From NCBI GenBank assembly GCA_005406025.1, contig BGZK01001349.1, positions 103,390 through 167,389 on the forward strand: a stretch of DNA of 64,000 nucleotides. Reading direction: 5' to 3'. Within the stretch, counting starts at the first letter, position 1. Each line of letters begins with the position of its first letter. This document shows, piece by piece, positions 27,401 to 37,000 of this stretch. A model generated the notes under the pieces. That model was not told the DNA's origin. It searched no databases and saw nothing but the letters and a program-made list of their open reading frames with translations. A program made the translations under genes and the position numbers. The stretch comes from Eumeta japonica (taxonomy: Eukaryota > Arthropoda > Insecta > Lepidoptera > Psychidae).

Positions 27401-30394
27401 ACAAAACCATGGATATTGGAACCGCAACGCTTGATGGAGGTTTTACAAACGATGACGGTTCGCCCTGAAGAACGATCAGTGGAGAAAAACGATTCGCTAA
27501 TTATTTCTTCTTTGGTCACTCCAAAAAAAGCCTCGACCAAGTTAGTAATCACTACTTCGGTGAATTTTAAAGAGATAATTATTATTTAGTAATGTTTAAA
27601 ATGCATAATTTTAATTTGCAGAAAAATATTACGTTGGATTATTCCTTTGTGTGGGCGCATGGTTGCTAACCGTGAAAGCACTAAAGCTAGTTTGATACTC
27701 GGCGTTCATAAAATACGTTTAGCGCTGAAACGACTTAGCGATAAAATGGTGGAACAATGGTTATTACCTGATCCAGACCTGGTGTTCTTCTTTAGATTGC
27801 ACGAATTACAAACATATATTCAGGACAGAAATCCTGCATTATTGAGAAAGTAAGCCAGTACAACAGCAAATTAACCTGATGTGAAACCATCATTCGTGTA
27901 GTTTTGGTCTTAATATTATATCCATCGTCGCTTTATAGGGCAGTGCAACGCCGACAGTATTATACCAAATGGGCGCAGCTTCAGTTCCCGGAGATCGCAG
28001 AAGGCTGGCCCGAGCCGATTCCCCGCGACGCACCGGCGCTGACGGCGGCCGGTGCTCGTGTTCAGGCCACGCCCGTTTGTGCTGGGGACGTCGTCGCTCG
28101 CGCATGTGTGGTCAACGATCTTTCTGAAGTATCTACTAATTTTTGATATTTCTTTGCTTATTATGTTAAATATACATTAATGAGTTTAAACTACGAAATG
28201 AGATTATCTACGATATTGAGATTTAAAGCAGCATTTACCCAAGTTTTAGTTGTGGCCTAGAGGTTAAACCGTTTTACGGATTTTAAAATTTTTCAATTTT
28301 CATAAAATTGGAAAGTTACTATTTTCAGTCCGTTTGTCGATAATCTAGTTTTCACCAGATCTTGACGTTTCAGGGTTCTAGGAATATATTTCAATCATTT
28401 TCCGAATGATATCTGTATGTCTGTATGCGTGCGTGAGTGTATGTTGGCATACGTAAACCTCTCACAACTTTTGAACGGATTGACCGATCGAAACGCAGTT
28501 TGCAGCAGTATTCAAAAAGGGTCCACTCAACTTAGATTTTCTGAAATGTTGAATTAATTCCGCTGAGTGGATTTTGGGGAATTCCAAAAATAAAGATTTC
28601 AGAGAATTTTTTTTTGAAAGAAATTTTAAATTACTACTACCGATCAATACCAAAATCTAAACAGCTCTTTTTTATAAACAATTACATTGACTACCGTAAA
28701 CTGCATAAAAATCGGTTGATCTGTTCAAGAAATATAATTGGAAAAAATTTTTTCCTAAAACTTATTAATTACAATATTTTGTGAACTATTGTTTCTATAA
28801 ATTCAAAAATCTGTCTAGTTATTTTCCATAAAACTACGTTGGTCGTTGTTAATTGCATCAAAATAGATTGTTCAAGAAATTTTTGTAGAAAAAATTTTTC
28901 AAAAAGTGTTCTTGTAGAATATTCTTTAAACCATTCTACCGATAATTTCAACAATTAAATCAGCAATTTTCCTGAAAAAGCAACATTTATCATTGCAAAA
29001 TGCAGCAAAATCGATTGGTTCGTTCGATAAATATCGTTGCCGAAAATTTCGAAACAAGGATTTTTTCAAAATACACGTATAATTCTTGATGAATTGATGT
29101 TTGTTGCTCGCTCACCTTTTTTTGCTTAGAAAATTAAGTCAAATGCCATAAAGCAGATCAAAATCCAACAATGCTTTCGTAAGTTAAAAATAAAGTTTTT
29201 CTATATATAAATTTTGGAACTCGAAGAGCTCAAAACGTATTAGTCGAATAAACGATTAAATGTATTATTTTTGAGCCCGTAGAACTTGAAAAAAAAACAT
29301 TAAAATCGATATTTGAATGTGATGAACTCAATAATTTTTATTTATTTTATTTTTGGACTCTAAGTAGTAAAAAATTTTTAGTAATGATCTGCAGGGTCAA
29401 CCGTCTTTCTAAATTTTTATTTCGAAACCTCATAGATAATATTTATAACTCAATGACCTCAAAGATCCATCGATAAGTATCACAGCAGAAAGTTTTAGGG
29501 ATGACCTACAGGGTCAACTGTTATTCAGATTTTTTTTTAATGTTAACATGGAAATTAAATAACTTTTACGAACCATACATAGTTAACCAGATATTAAATC
29601 ATGTCGTTAGATAGGCGCTCTACAGCAAGGAGATGTGCTGATTACGCACTGCACTGATATCGGATGGTCACCATACTTCCCCCTGCTGGCGGGCATAGTC
29701 ACGGAGCTGGGCGGATTAATTTCCCATGGTGAGTCGTTAGATATTACTGCATTAGTAGTCTTATCTGAAGTTCTATTTGGATTCTTCATATTGTGCATAC
29801 ACAATGAATAATATACGATATACTTATTAGTGGGGTATCTAACCTGGGTGTCACCGGTGACGGATTTGAAGTGACACGCTAAAAATCAAAACTGTCAAGT
29901 TGAAGAAAAATTCTAATGATAAACAATGTTTTATATTTCGTTGTACATTTTTCGGGAATCAAAATTTGCGGTCGGATGAACTCGGGCGTCACCCTGAATC
30001 GGTGACACCACGGGCCGCCCCCGCCGCCTTCCCCTAGCTGCGTCACTGCTTATTACGTGATCACACATTTTATAACGAGTCATGTCAAATGCCTATTTAA
30101 AGTTTGTCTCCCGTATAAAAATTCATTCGTATCGCACGTTCAGGCTCAGAGATGATCTGGAATATAATCTTCAACATTTTTTTGTGCTTATATCATTTAC
30201 TTTGTGAGCATAATTCAAGTGTATTAATTCTAGGAGCGGTAATCGCCCGTGAATACGGCCTCCCATGTATCGTGGGCGCTGTCGGTGCTACAACTACGTT
30301 CCGTACTGGAGATTTGATACGTCTGTCCGGGTCGAGTGGAGTCATTGAAAAAGTCGAAATGACTACGGATGCGCTAGGCGAAAATAAACAATAA
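9403..30394 (+). CDS. PEP synthase / rifampicin phosphotransferase-like protein, 23 exons
   Basis: Exons joined by frame continuity: 9403-9517, 11521-11788, 13874-14086, 14559-14669, 14865-15104, 15206-15312, 17103-17252, 19854-20023, 20430-20577, 20701-20808, 21165-21306, 21938-22085, 22200-22469, 23111-23242, 24590-24739, 24956-25093, 25183-25390, 26853-27094, 27389-27540, 27622-27849, 27939-28128, 29611-29728, 30234-30394. They sum to 3,909 nt, 1,302 residues plus TAA. Seen: a hydrophobic N-terminus, PPDK_N motifs (GGKCASLALL, FAVRSS plus VGEDGE, GVMFTRHP, LLQARPIT), and a swivel motif GGLISHGA followed by AREYGLPC with the predicted phosphoryl-carrying His near residue 1249. Family knowledge: these domains split ATP to AMP and Pi and pass a phosphate through His. 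The protein ends about 50 residues after that His, so it lacks the C-terminal PEP-binding barrel of true PEP synthase and resembles rifampicin phosphotransferase in layout. The substrate is unknown. Uncertain joins: the starts of exons 3, 6 and 16. Confidence 0.88.
10846..11084. mobile_element. Short inverted-repeat element (239 bp) in intron 1
   Basis: The left end CCAAGGGCGTACCCAG and the inverted right end CCAAGGGCTTACCCAG match at 15 of 16 bases. The flanks carry tcatt on each side, with one extra base at the left, which may be a 5-bp target duplication. The interior has a G-rich ggaggggg stretch and no ORF. Non-autonomous DNA element; superfamily not assigned. Confidence 0.68.
12835..12873. 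repeat. Hairpin with 14-bp perfect arms in intron 2
   Basis: TGATGAATGAGTGT and its exact inverse flank an 11-nt loop. Confidence 0.9.
14155..14196. repeat. Hairpin with 17-bp arms in intron 3
   Basis: GATGAAAATAGACTACT and its inverse (one mismatch) flank an 8-nt loop, 68 bases after the end of exon 3. Confidence 0.85.
15679..16055. mobile_element. MITE with 30-bp terminal inverted repeats in intron 6
   Basis: The left end at 15680 (GTCGCCGTAGAGTGAAGACC...) and the reverse complement of the right end at 16055 agree over 30 bases with one mismatch. The flanks carry aatat on both sides, again with one extra base at the left end. Length 377 bp, no ORF. Lies within the intron between 15312 and 17103. 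Confidence 0.82.
17253..19853 (+). other. Intron 7 of the PEPS-like gene
   Basis: The longest intron of the gene; carries R1 copy 2 at 17530-18262. The part from 18263 to 19853 has no recognisable element. Confidence 0.65.
17530..18262 (+). repeat. Interspersed repeat R1, copy 2 (in intron 7 of the PEPS-like gene)
   Basis: Most complete copy. It begins near tagggttccgtagcc and ends near tagctcggaatctta, so the two ends are roughly inverted relative to each other. That fits a non-autonomous DNA element with short terminal inverted repeats (inference). It matches copies 1 and 3 along its length. Confidence 0.78.
19854..23242 (+). other. PPDK_N ATP-binding domain exons (8-14)
   Basis: Residues about 402-774. 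In order: PQLVGGKCASLALLS, GYKVPPGFCVTV, FAVRSS then AVGEDGEILSAAGQNET, GVAIQALVRPRAAGVMFTRH, ILITANYGLGE then SVVSGTVEPD, DIEWAI, and DVYLLQARPITSLE. These follow the order of the nucleotide-binding half of PEP synthase, pyruvate phosphate dikinase and rifampicin phosphotransferase, where the domain binds ATP and supplies the phosphate. The key Arg/Ser/Glu-Asp motif (VRSS...ED) and the closing QARP motif are both intact, so nothing suggests loss of catalysis. Every junction keeps frame with AG acceptors and GT donors. Confidence 0.9.
23243..24589 (+). other. Intron 14 of the PEPS-like gene
   Basis: AT-rich, opens with gtattt and ends with ccgtag. No open frame, repeat or hairpin stands out. 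Confidence 0.6.
24590..28128 (+). other. Central helical region of the PEPS-like protein (exons 15-21)
   Basis: Residues about 775-1210. The sequence starts MPKPLTVLSQDIVITPLARG and continues through helical, charged segments (VETLCRNHAYTSTGSSSSQV, LEGAKG then DFSVEQCQELG, FLDKHGYR, LALKRLSDKMVEQWLLPDPD, YYTKWAQLQFPEIAEG). The start at VMPKPLTVLS matches the point where bacterial rifampicin phosphotransferases leave the ATP domain and enter the drug-binding domain. By analogy this region would carry the acceptor-substrate pocket; that is inference. Exon 18 is placed at 26853 rather than 26860 because only the first keeps the frame (G + AT gives GDFSVEQC). Confidence 0.78.
26407..26793 (+). 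other. Unexplained 128-codon ORF inside intron 17
   Basis: Starts MRIEKILNSNKLLYLEIVDM, is Lys/Arg/Cys-rich with no Trp, and ends at TAA 26791. It lies between exons 17 and 18 of the PEPS-like gene, whose own junction is complete without it. The length is above chance for AT-rich DNA, but no motif is recognised and overlapping frames are also partly open. Possibly part of a transposon. Confidence 0.25.
28380..29530 (+). repeat. Interspersed repeat R2, plus-strand copy with internal repeats
   Basis: In intron 21 of the PEPS-like gene. A unit with tgcataaaaatcggttgatc, then its variants near 28850 and 29000, recurs roughly every 150 bases. A second pair of related blocks (ctgcagggtcaac, cctacagggtcaac) lies at about 29390 and 29508. 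The same blocks occur inverted at 4640-6080. Confidence 0.6.
29611..30394 (+). other. Phosphohistidine swivel domain exons (22-23) and stop
   Basis: Exon 22 (29611-29728) reads LQQGDVLITHCTDIGWSPYF and then VTELGGLISH. Exon 23 (30234-30394) continues G-AVIAREYGLPCIVGAVGA and ends at TAA 30392-30394. This is the PEP-utilising mobile domain, whose His in the GGxxSHGA motif shuttles the phosphoryl group in the family. The intron falls directly after the catalytic His codon. Only about 50 residues follow the His, so no barrel domain follows. Exon 22 starts at 29611 (ttag|ATAGGC) since this acceptor alone preserves phase 0. Confidence 0.88.
29825..30055. mobile_element. Likely mobile-element remnant in intron 22
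   Basis: One side has aacctgggtgtcaccggtga, and the other side gaatcggtgacaccacggg followed by cctagctgcgtcactg. The gtcaccggtgac-type blocks are inverted relative to each other. This type of end is familiar from lepidopteran repeats, but ends and target duplication are not resolved. Confidence 0.45.
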
Positions 30395-30663
30395 AATAAG
30401 GAGCTTGAAAGTGATTCGTTCGGAGTTCAAGTGTATAATTTTTGTAAGATAAAAATAACACAGGTAATTTCGTGACAGCAATGTGACAATCGCATCCTTT
30501 ATCTTTTCTAATTCTATATAAGCATTGTTAACAACCTATTCTGATGTTAACAATCTATTCTGAACTCTGGCCATGTATGTCCATTTGTTATGAGAATGCG
30601 CGTGAGCAGTTAGAGATTAATTTCTATTTAAAAAAAAAAAGGAACTATTTTGATTATTGGAAA

Positions 30664-30669
30664 AATAAA
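30664..30669 (+). terminator. Possible polyadenylation signal of the PEPS-like gene
   Basis: AATAAA lies 270 bases after the stop codon. Another AATAAA overlaps the stop itself at 30390. Either could serve; such hexamers are common by chance in this AT-rich DNA. Confidence 0.3.
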
Positions 30670-32699
30670 TTTTAGGAATAGCAACTTGTTTAACTTCTTC
30701 ACCGGATCGATATTTGCCTAATGCGTAATAAAATAATACAGACATCAAGGTTCATTAAATAACATACAAGCGTTTAAAACGTTGCTTTATTCTGTAGCGA
30801 TTTTCAGACCTTTTACGAATTATGTTAATGTCTTAGTTGAAAACTTCTGAGTTAAGAGATGAGCGATTTTTGTACACATTTTTAGAGCTGGTAGTTCAAG
30901 GTATTTTAAATAATCTATTTAGTGAAAGTCGGTTCGCTTTTCTTCGCATTATTCGTTGCCGGTGAACAAATGATCCTTTTGAACAAACAATCCTTTTGCA
31001 TCTACGTACTTACAATTTTACCTTAAATATGCAGATTTATGGAATTTTTCTTTTCTTTTTGTTTGTGGTTCCATTTGTTGCACTATTACTACAAATTTCG
31101 GTTAAGCCCTCACTCTATTTTTATTAAAAAAAGATATCAAATACTCGGGGACGTACGACGACGTATGGCTATTAACATTTTGGTACATTATTAAAGTTCG
31201 TCAAAATATTGATTTCATCCGGCTAATTGTGGTTAATAGGCTCTCTCAAATATAGTGTGAATTAAAGTAATGTTTTCTCATAGTATTTTTTTAATGAGCT
31301 TTTTGAGGTAAGTTAAATATAAGAATTTAGATACTAATTAAGAATGATGCCCCTCAATTTGATTGTATGTGGTATACGTAGCATTGAGATGATTAAAATA
31401 TGTAAGTACGAGTAAGTTTAGCAGGTTTCAAAGTATCTAGATAGTAACTGTAGAACCGCCGTGTCTGTGGGTACATTGAAAGTTTTTTGCCAAAACTGAT
31501 TGCAAGTGATGTCTGGAAAATAATAGAATACTATAAGACCGTTTTCGAAAATTTTATCTATCGTTTGTCAGCTACATGCTACACGCTAATCTCAAAAATT
31601 AATAGACAAATTTTCTTTTCACATGTAACGCGTAGCTTGAGGGTACATATGTTTATTTCATCAAAATCGGCTCACAAAGCATAGGTTGTCCACTTAAAAA
31701 TACATTTCGTTAGTATGAAATAGCAGGTACGAAGTTTATTTTTTAATCATCACCTATATATCATTGTATATATGGGCTAATCAACTTTTTTATCTACACT
31801 TTCTTCTCTCCGATAGTAATTGAAAAGAAATCAGTAATTTATAATAATGTTGTGATTGTTATTGTCATTTTAAATTAATGGACATGAAGGAAAACATACA
31901 AATTCTATTAGATTATTAGTATATTAACTCAGTACACAAAATATTCTTATCATACAAAATGTCTCCGTCCCGATACTATAGTAAATTGTAAATACTTTCT
32001 AAAACAAAAACCTTTTTATGGAACTATAAGTTAGTTTTTATTATGTATAAAGGATGGAATAGTAAATTACACTATGTGTAATATAAAACAATGATTAAGG
32101 CATACATATTTTTAGAAAAAAAAATAATTTATGTCCCCTAAATAGTTACTTTTACTCGTGGATGTAGAGTTAGGTTCAAAAATTAATTTAGGGATAGACA
32201 CGTTAGTTGTAACTTTAATATTTAGTTATTATAAACCTTTAATATTTAGTTAATATCCTCTAACAAGGCAACGGCATCCTTTGATCTCCACCGAAAAGCC
32301 ATGCCGGCCGTTAGTGTTTGACGAGAGGACATACCTTTTTAAATTGTCTACTGAGTGATCGAATTTTCCTAAAGTAAGTGATTTATTTATAGCCTTAAAA
32401 TGACTTTTATTGTAAATAACTTTTTATTTTGACTGTATTGTACAATATGTACTTTATTCAAAATTTGGCATGAGTTTTTGATAAAAATAATTGAATTGTA
32501 TCCCGAGTTACCGGTATACTGACTTACTGTTACGGTAACTCTGTAGACATTCTAAGTAACTCCTAAGATATTTTTTGTACTACTTGTTTTAAAAAGTTTG
32601 TCATAAAAACGCATTTTTTTTCTTAGAATATTTAACTTCAATAGATAATCTAAGAAAAATTTGCACAAAATTTTTTGATTATGGCTTTGTTGCCACGAT
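30670..32699. other. Intergenic DNA between convergent genes
   Basis: AT-rich, no coding signal on either strand. A short GC-richer patch sits at about 32265-32340. With 32931-34063 this separates the 3' end of the PEPS-like gene from the 3' end of gene B, which face each other. Confidence 0.5.
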
Positions 32700-32930
32700 T
32701 TGGTCCTTTTTCGAAGCAGGATGTGGTAAAGGCCTCACAGATGGAATTGGAGGATTCTTGAAGTGCACCGCTGACAAAAGCGTAGCGACCGGCACATTGC
32801 TTCATTCGCAGGCAATTCAGAGTGGCAAAGTTTCGTGCTTTGTACTGTATATATGTAAGCCAAATACCACTCGCTCACTCGACATAAGATCACTGAAACT
32901 GTTGGTCCGATTGAGATAAAAATTGATCTG
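32700..32930 (+). pseudogene. Decayed mobile-element protein fragment
   Basis: One plus-strand frame reads FFEAGCGKGLTDGIGGFLK followed by CTADKSVATGTLLHSQAIQ and more, open for about 70 codons. The pattern GxGKGxxDGxGGxxKxxAD resembles a conserved block in transposon-derived proteins of insects, where the first residues are usually GHGKGA. No start, catalytic residues or flanking ends are seen. The minus-strand reading over the same bases is a shadow. Confidence 0.5.
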
Positions 32931-34063
32931 ATGATAGTTTGCATAAGGTAGGGACCCACTAGGAAAGAGTTTTTAAATGGAGTAAGAGGGAGGTTGAATT
33001 TTGTATGGAACTTCTTTATGAAGGGAGGTATGACAATGAAATTGGTATCAATATTGCAAATTGAACTTTTGTTTATCAGTACTGCTGTTGACATAATTGT
33101 CACTAGTGTAAAAATAACTAGAAATAACCTTTTAAATCACGGAACGTACATTTTTTTAGTTTTTAATTACTCCTATTGTTTATTGTATATATACACTAAA
33201 TAACGTTTGAAATGTTGATTGCTTAAAAACAACGTGAATAAAAACAAAAATATGTATCTAGATTCTATTTTTTTTAATTTTCAATGCTTTAGTTAAAAAC
33301 AGCATTTTCAAAATTTACAATTTCATTTTTTTTGTATTGACAGCAGGGTTTAAACAACAAATATGAGTTAAACTCAAATAATTCTTAAACTCGATAATGA
33401 CCCCTAAATATCACAATCAAAACACACGGTCTGGAAAAATCTAAACCATAACGAGATGAAATTATATCAAGAATATTTTAAATATTTGTGGAAACCAGTT
33501 ATTGGTTAGGTAAAAAAAAATTAAAGTAATAAAAAAAACAAATCCAGAAAATATTCTACACTACGAGAAATTCGAACACAAAAACCAAAATTGTACCAAC
33601 TTATAACGTTGACAATTTTAATACTTCAGCGTAGAATTTAATCTACTTTTGTATATGTATTTTGCTTGAGATATTTTGTTCTCAAGCTTTAGACATTTTA
33701 AAGCATTGTATATTTTTTTATAAACTCTTATTACGAGTTTCTTCGTAAACTCTAGAAAGTTTTTGCTTCAAATACTTTAAATACCTGTAGAATTATAAAA
33801 CAGGTTAATGTAATTCATTCTAGAAAATTATTTAAATTAAATTAAATTTATTAAATTAAAGCATCCTGCTTTATGTTTTTTCTTTGATATCAATGTTTCT
33901 TTTAGTTCCGTACTTTCAGAAAAAAAAATTAGACAATATTTGACTACCATTCTTATACTCTTCCGATTATTCATTAGGAACAGTAAAAACTATGAACAGC
34001 GCTTTCGATCAACCGAAAATTCTACATTTACACTATAATTTAGGGGTCATCGGGACAGTGACT

Positions 34064-37000
34064 TTACAAGGTTTTGCCGTGACTCGCTTTGCTGCCGGTG
34101 CTGGTCTGCGAGCGGAGGCAGCTGGCTTCGGAGCAGGTCGGGCGCGGCGTGTGCGACTCCGTGCATCCCTTACACGACGGACACGGTGGGTCGTCAGCTA
34201 TAACTTGCGTGGACATCTGGCGTTTGCACATACACGACTGCTTCTTGCGCAGTTGCTCAGCTGCTGGCGGCGCGCACTGGACGGGCTTAGGTTCGCAGTC
34301 GCACACGTTTGCTTTTGCTGAAATATGCTTATCAGTGTAAAACTTATATGGATCGACGTTAGGCGAGTAAAATTATCCTCATGGATAGCTATGAAATTTA
34401 ACAATTGTTTGGAGATAATAATCGACACGATCAAACATATTCTAATCGCAATATATAGAAAAGCAGACCAATTCTGTAAACTAAAAACGACTCAATGGTT
34501 ATCGTCAAGACGTCAAATTTACGTTAAGCGAGGGTAAGTGCTGGTGCGCGGCGGAAAACCTTCCATCTTCACGTTACTATGACATTATAAAGATTAAGAG
34601 TACATAATTGATCTGCAGGGCTTTAACTATCAATTTTCATGATTAACAATGTCTTCTACACCATCTGCTGAGAAAATACTATTATTATTAAAGAGTAACT
34701 AAAAATGTACTTAACTACACTTTGATTATTAATAAAGAAGTAAAAAAATGGCAGAAAAAGCGACAGGGATAAAAATTCAGCAATTCAATCATGCAATACT
34801 TGATTGTGGACATACTTTGAAGGTAAGCTAAAGCAGTAACAAACGGCGGGTTGTATCAAAAGCGGAAACCTAATCAGTAAGGTTTGATAGATTTATCTAT
34901 ACATTATTTGTCAAATCTTACGCCTTAGGTCTATAAATTACTTTCGCCGTAAGCCGCTGTAAATATTTTGGTAATGATTCATACAGGAGGTATCTTTACC
35001 AAATGATTGTAACATATATGTAACAATCAACTTTCAGTATTTCTTACACCTGTTTTTTCATATTGTTATAAAGAAAAACAAGAATTTATTTAAACATTTA
35101 AACGTGTAAAGGTTTTGAATTAAGACAGGAAGATGTACTTACGTGGCTTTAGCAAGTAAACGGCCAGATAAAGGGAAACCTCTTCGACGACCTCTGTTTA
35201 TAACAAAAACATTATATATTTTATCGTAAACTTTCTTATTGCAAAGTTTCTGTCGTTAAAAGTACAAAGTTTTTTTTTATAAATTATCCTGTATATCCAG
35301 TAAGAAACATATTGAAATGAACTTCGACATTTTACGACATTGGATGAATTGCTTGAGATAACTAAGTTCTGAATAATACACGCTAAAGCATAAACCTATA
35401 TCGACATGTTTATTTATAATGTCACGAACTGCCTAAATATTTAGCGATCTCCATTTTTGTCGCATATCGTAGAGACATTTTTGATTGGTTATGTGTATAT
35501 TAATATTTAACCACTAACTTGTTACGGTTTTAGGACATTTTCGATTTAGCTGACTAAGTGGCTAAATACAATTGAATGCTTGCAACATTCCATACTGAAT
35601 TACGTAGCGAAGAAATACGGATGATGTGAGATAAAGATTTTTCTGGTCTGTTCTTTGCATTTTCATTGACAGTCTCAAGAACAAAAGAATAAAGAAAACG
35701 AAATGAAAAAATTTAAACATTTTCGTCACCCGAAACTTTTCGTGGGAGAGGTAAAATATACTAACATACACGTACACTAAATAAAATACATGGTAAAAAA
35801 AATATTTACGATTTGTACGGATGCTTAGTGTTGCAATACCTCAATAAGCAAATGTAGCCTACGAAATATTTTAAATGGACAATGTCATACCTATATGAAG
35901 ATGATCCCGAAACACCAATTTGAAAATTCACGTAAAGTTAAACCTATGCATACGCACTCACACATGCATGTATATTATTTCTTTATGTCTACATTCTTAA
36001 GTAATAGCCGTTGCTTGGGAGTTCGTTCGTTTGGTGGTTATGAAACTTAACAACGTTTTAAAACGATATGATAGCTGTCATTCCTATCATTATGTTTCAT
36101 CACCCATAGAAAATCTTAGATGTCATATCACGGTATTCTTCAAAGCCGCAGTGTTTATGGCGGGATTTCTCTCTTTTCATGAATTTTGTTGATTTATAAA
36201 AATAATGTTATGGGTAGTTGGACACATTTTTGTTACAGTGACACTCGCGCTGTCAAAAAATCGTAGGTAGTTACTACTTGACTAAATTTATTCAGTAGAT
36301 ACTTTAAATTAAAGAGAGTGAACATTTTTAATTTGCTTTCTGTTTACCCGCTAGGTAATGTAGGTTGATAAATTGTGTCCTAAGTAGTAGATTACTGTTA
36401 ACAAAACACAAAACGTTTTATTAAAATTGGTTAATAATTTTTGAGTAAAGCTTGAAAAAAACGTACAGACAAAAATTTTAAAAGTAACTATTTTAGGGTC
36501 TGTTTCAGGTATACCGTATGGAACTGATCATACATCTTTCCGCAAATATTTATAATTTCCTTGTTTTTAGAACAATTTATCAAAGAAACCATAGTCATTG
36601 AAGTAGTCGTTTTTGAGAAAAATAACTTAGAACATCAACGTAGAAATGTCGTATTGATAACCTTAGATTAGCTTACGCGTAGGTACCGCGCCGATGCGCG
36701 TCGTGCGGTCGACGATCCGACCGCGCCAGTGCTTACAGTCTGGCTGAGCACTTATTGGGGTTGTGTTTATATTACTTTATATTATTTACAAGTATATTTT
36801 CAATGAAATATTTTTGTTATAATTACTTTAGGAAAGTTGTTTTAAAAAGAAGGATATAATGAATATGTACGAAAAGATGCATAAACGATTCTATCCTATA
36901 TAGTACATACAATTTAATTTTTCTAAAAAATATTTAATATGCCTATTTGGCTTCCTTACTATTTTATTATTTGTACAGACATATGTAGAAAAAATAATTA

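Noticed and set aside
33992..34321. Plus-strand ORFs of 109 and 83 codons
   Set aside because: Shadows of the GC-rich last exon of gene B; the minus-strand frame has a good acceptor, matching phase and a Cys pattern.
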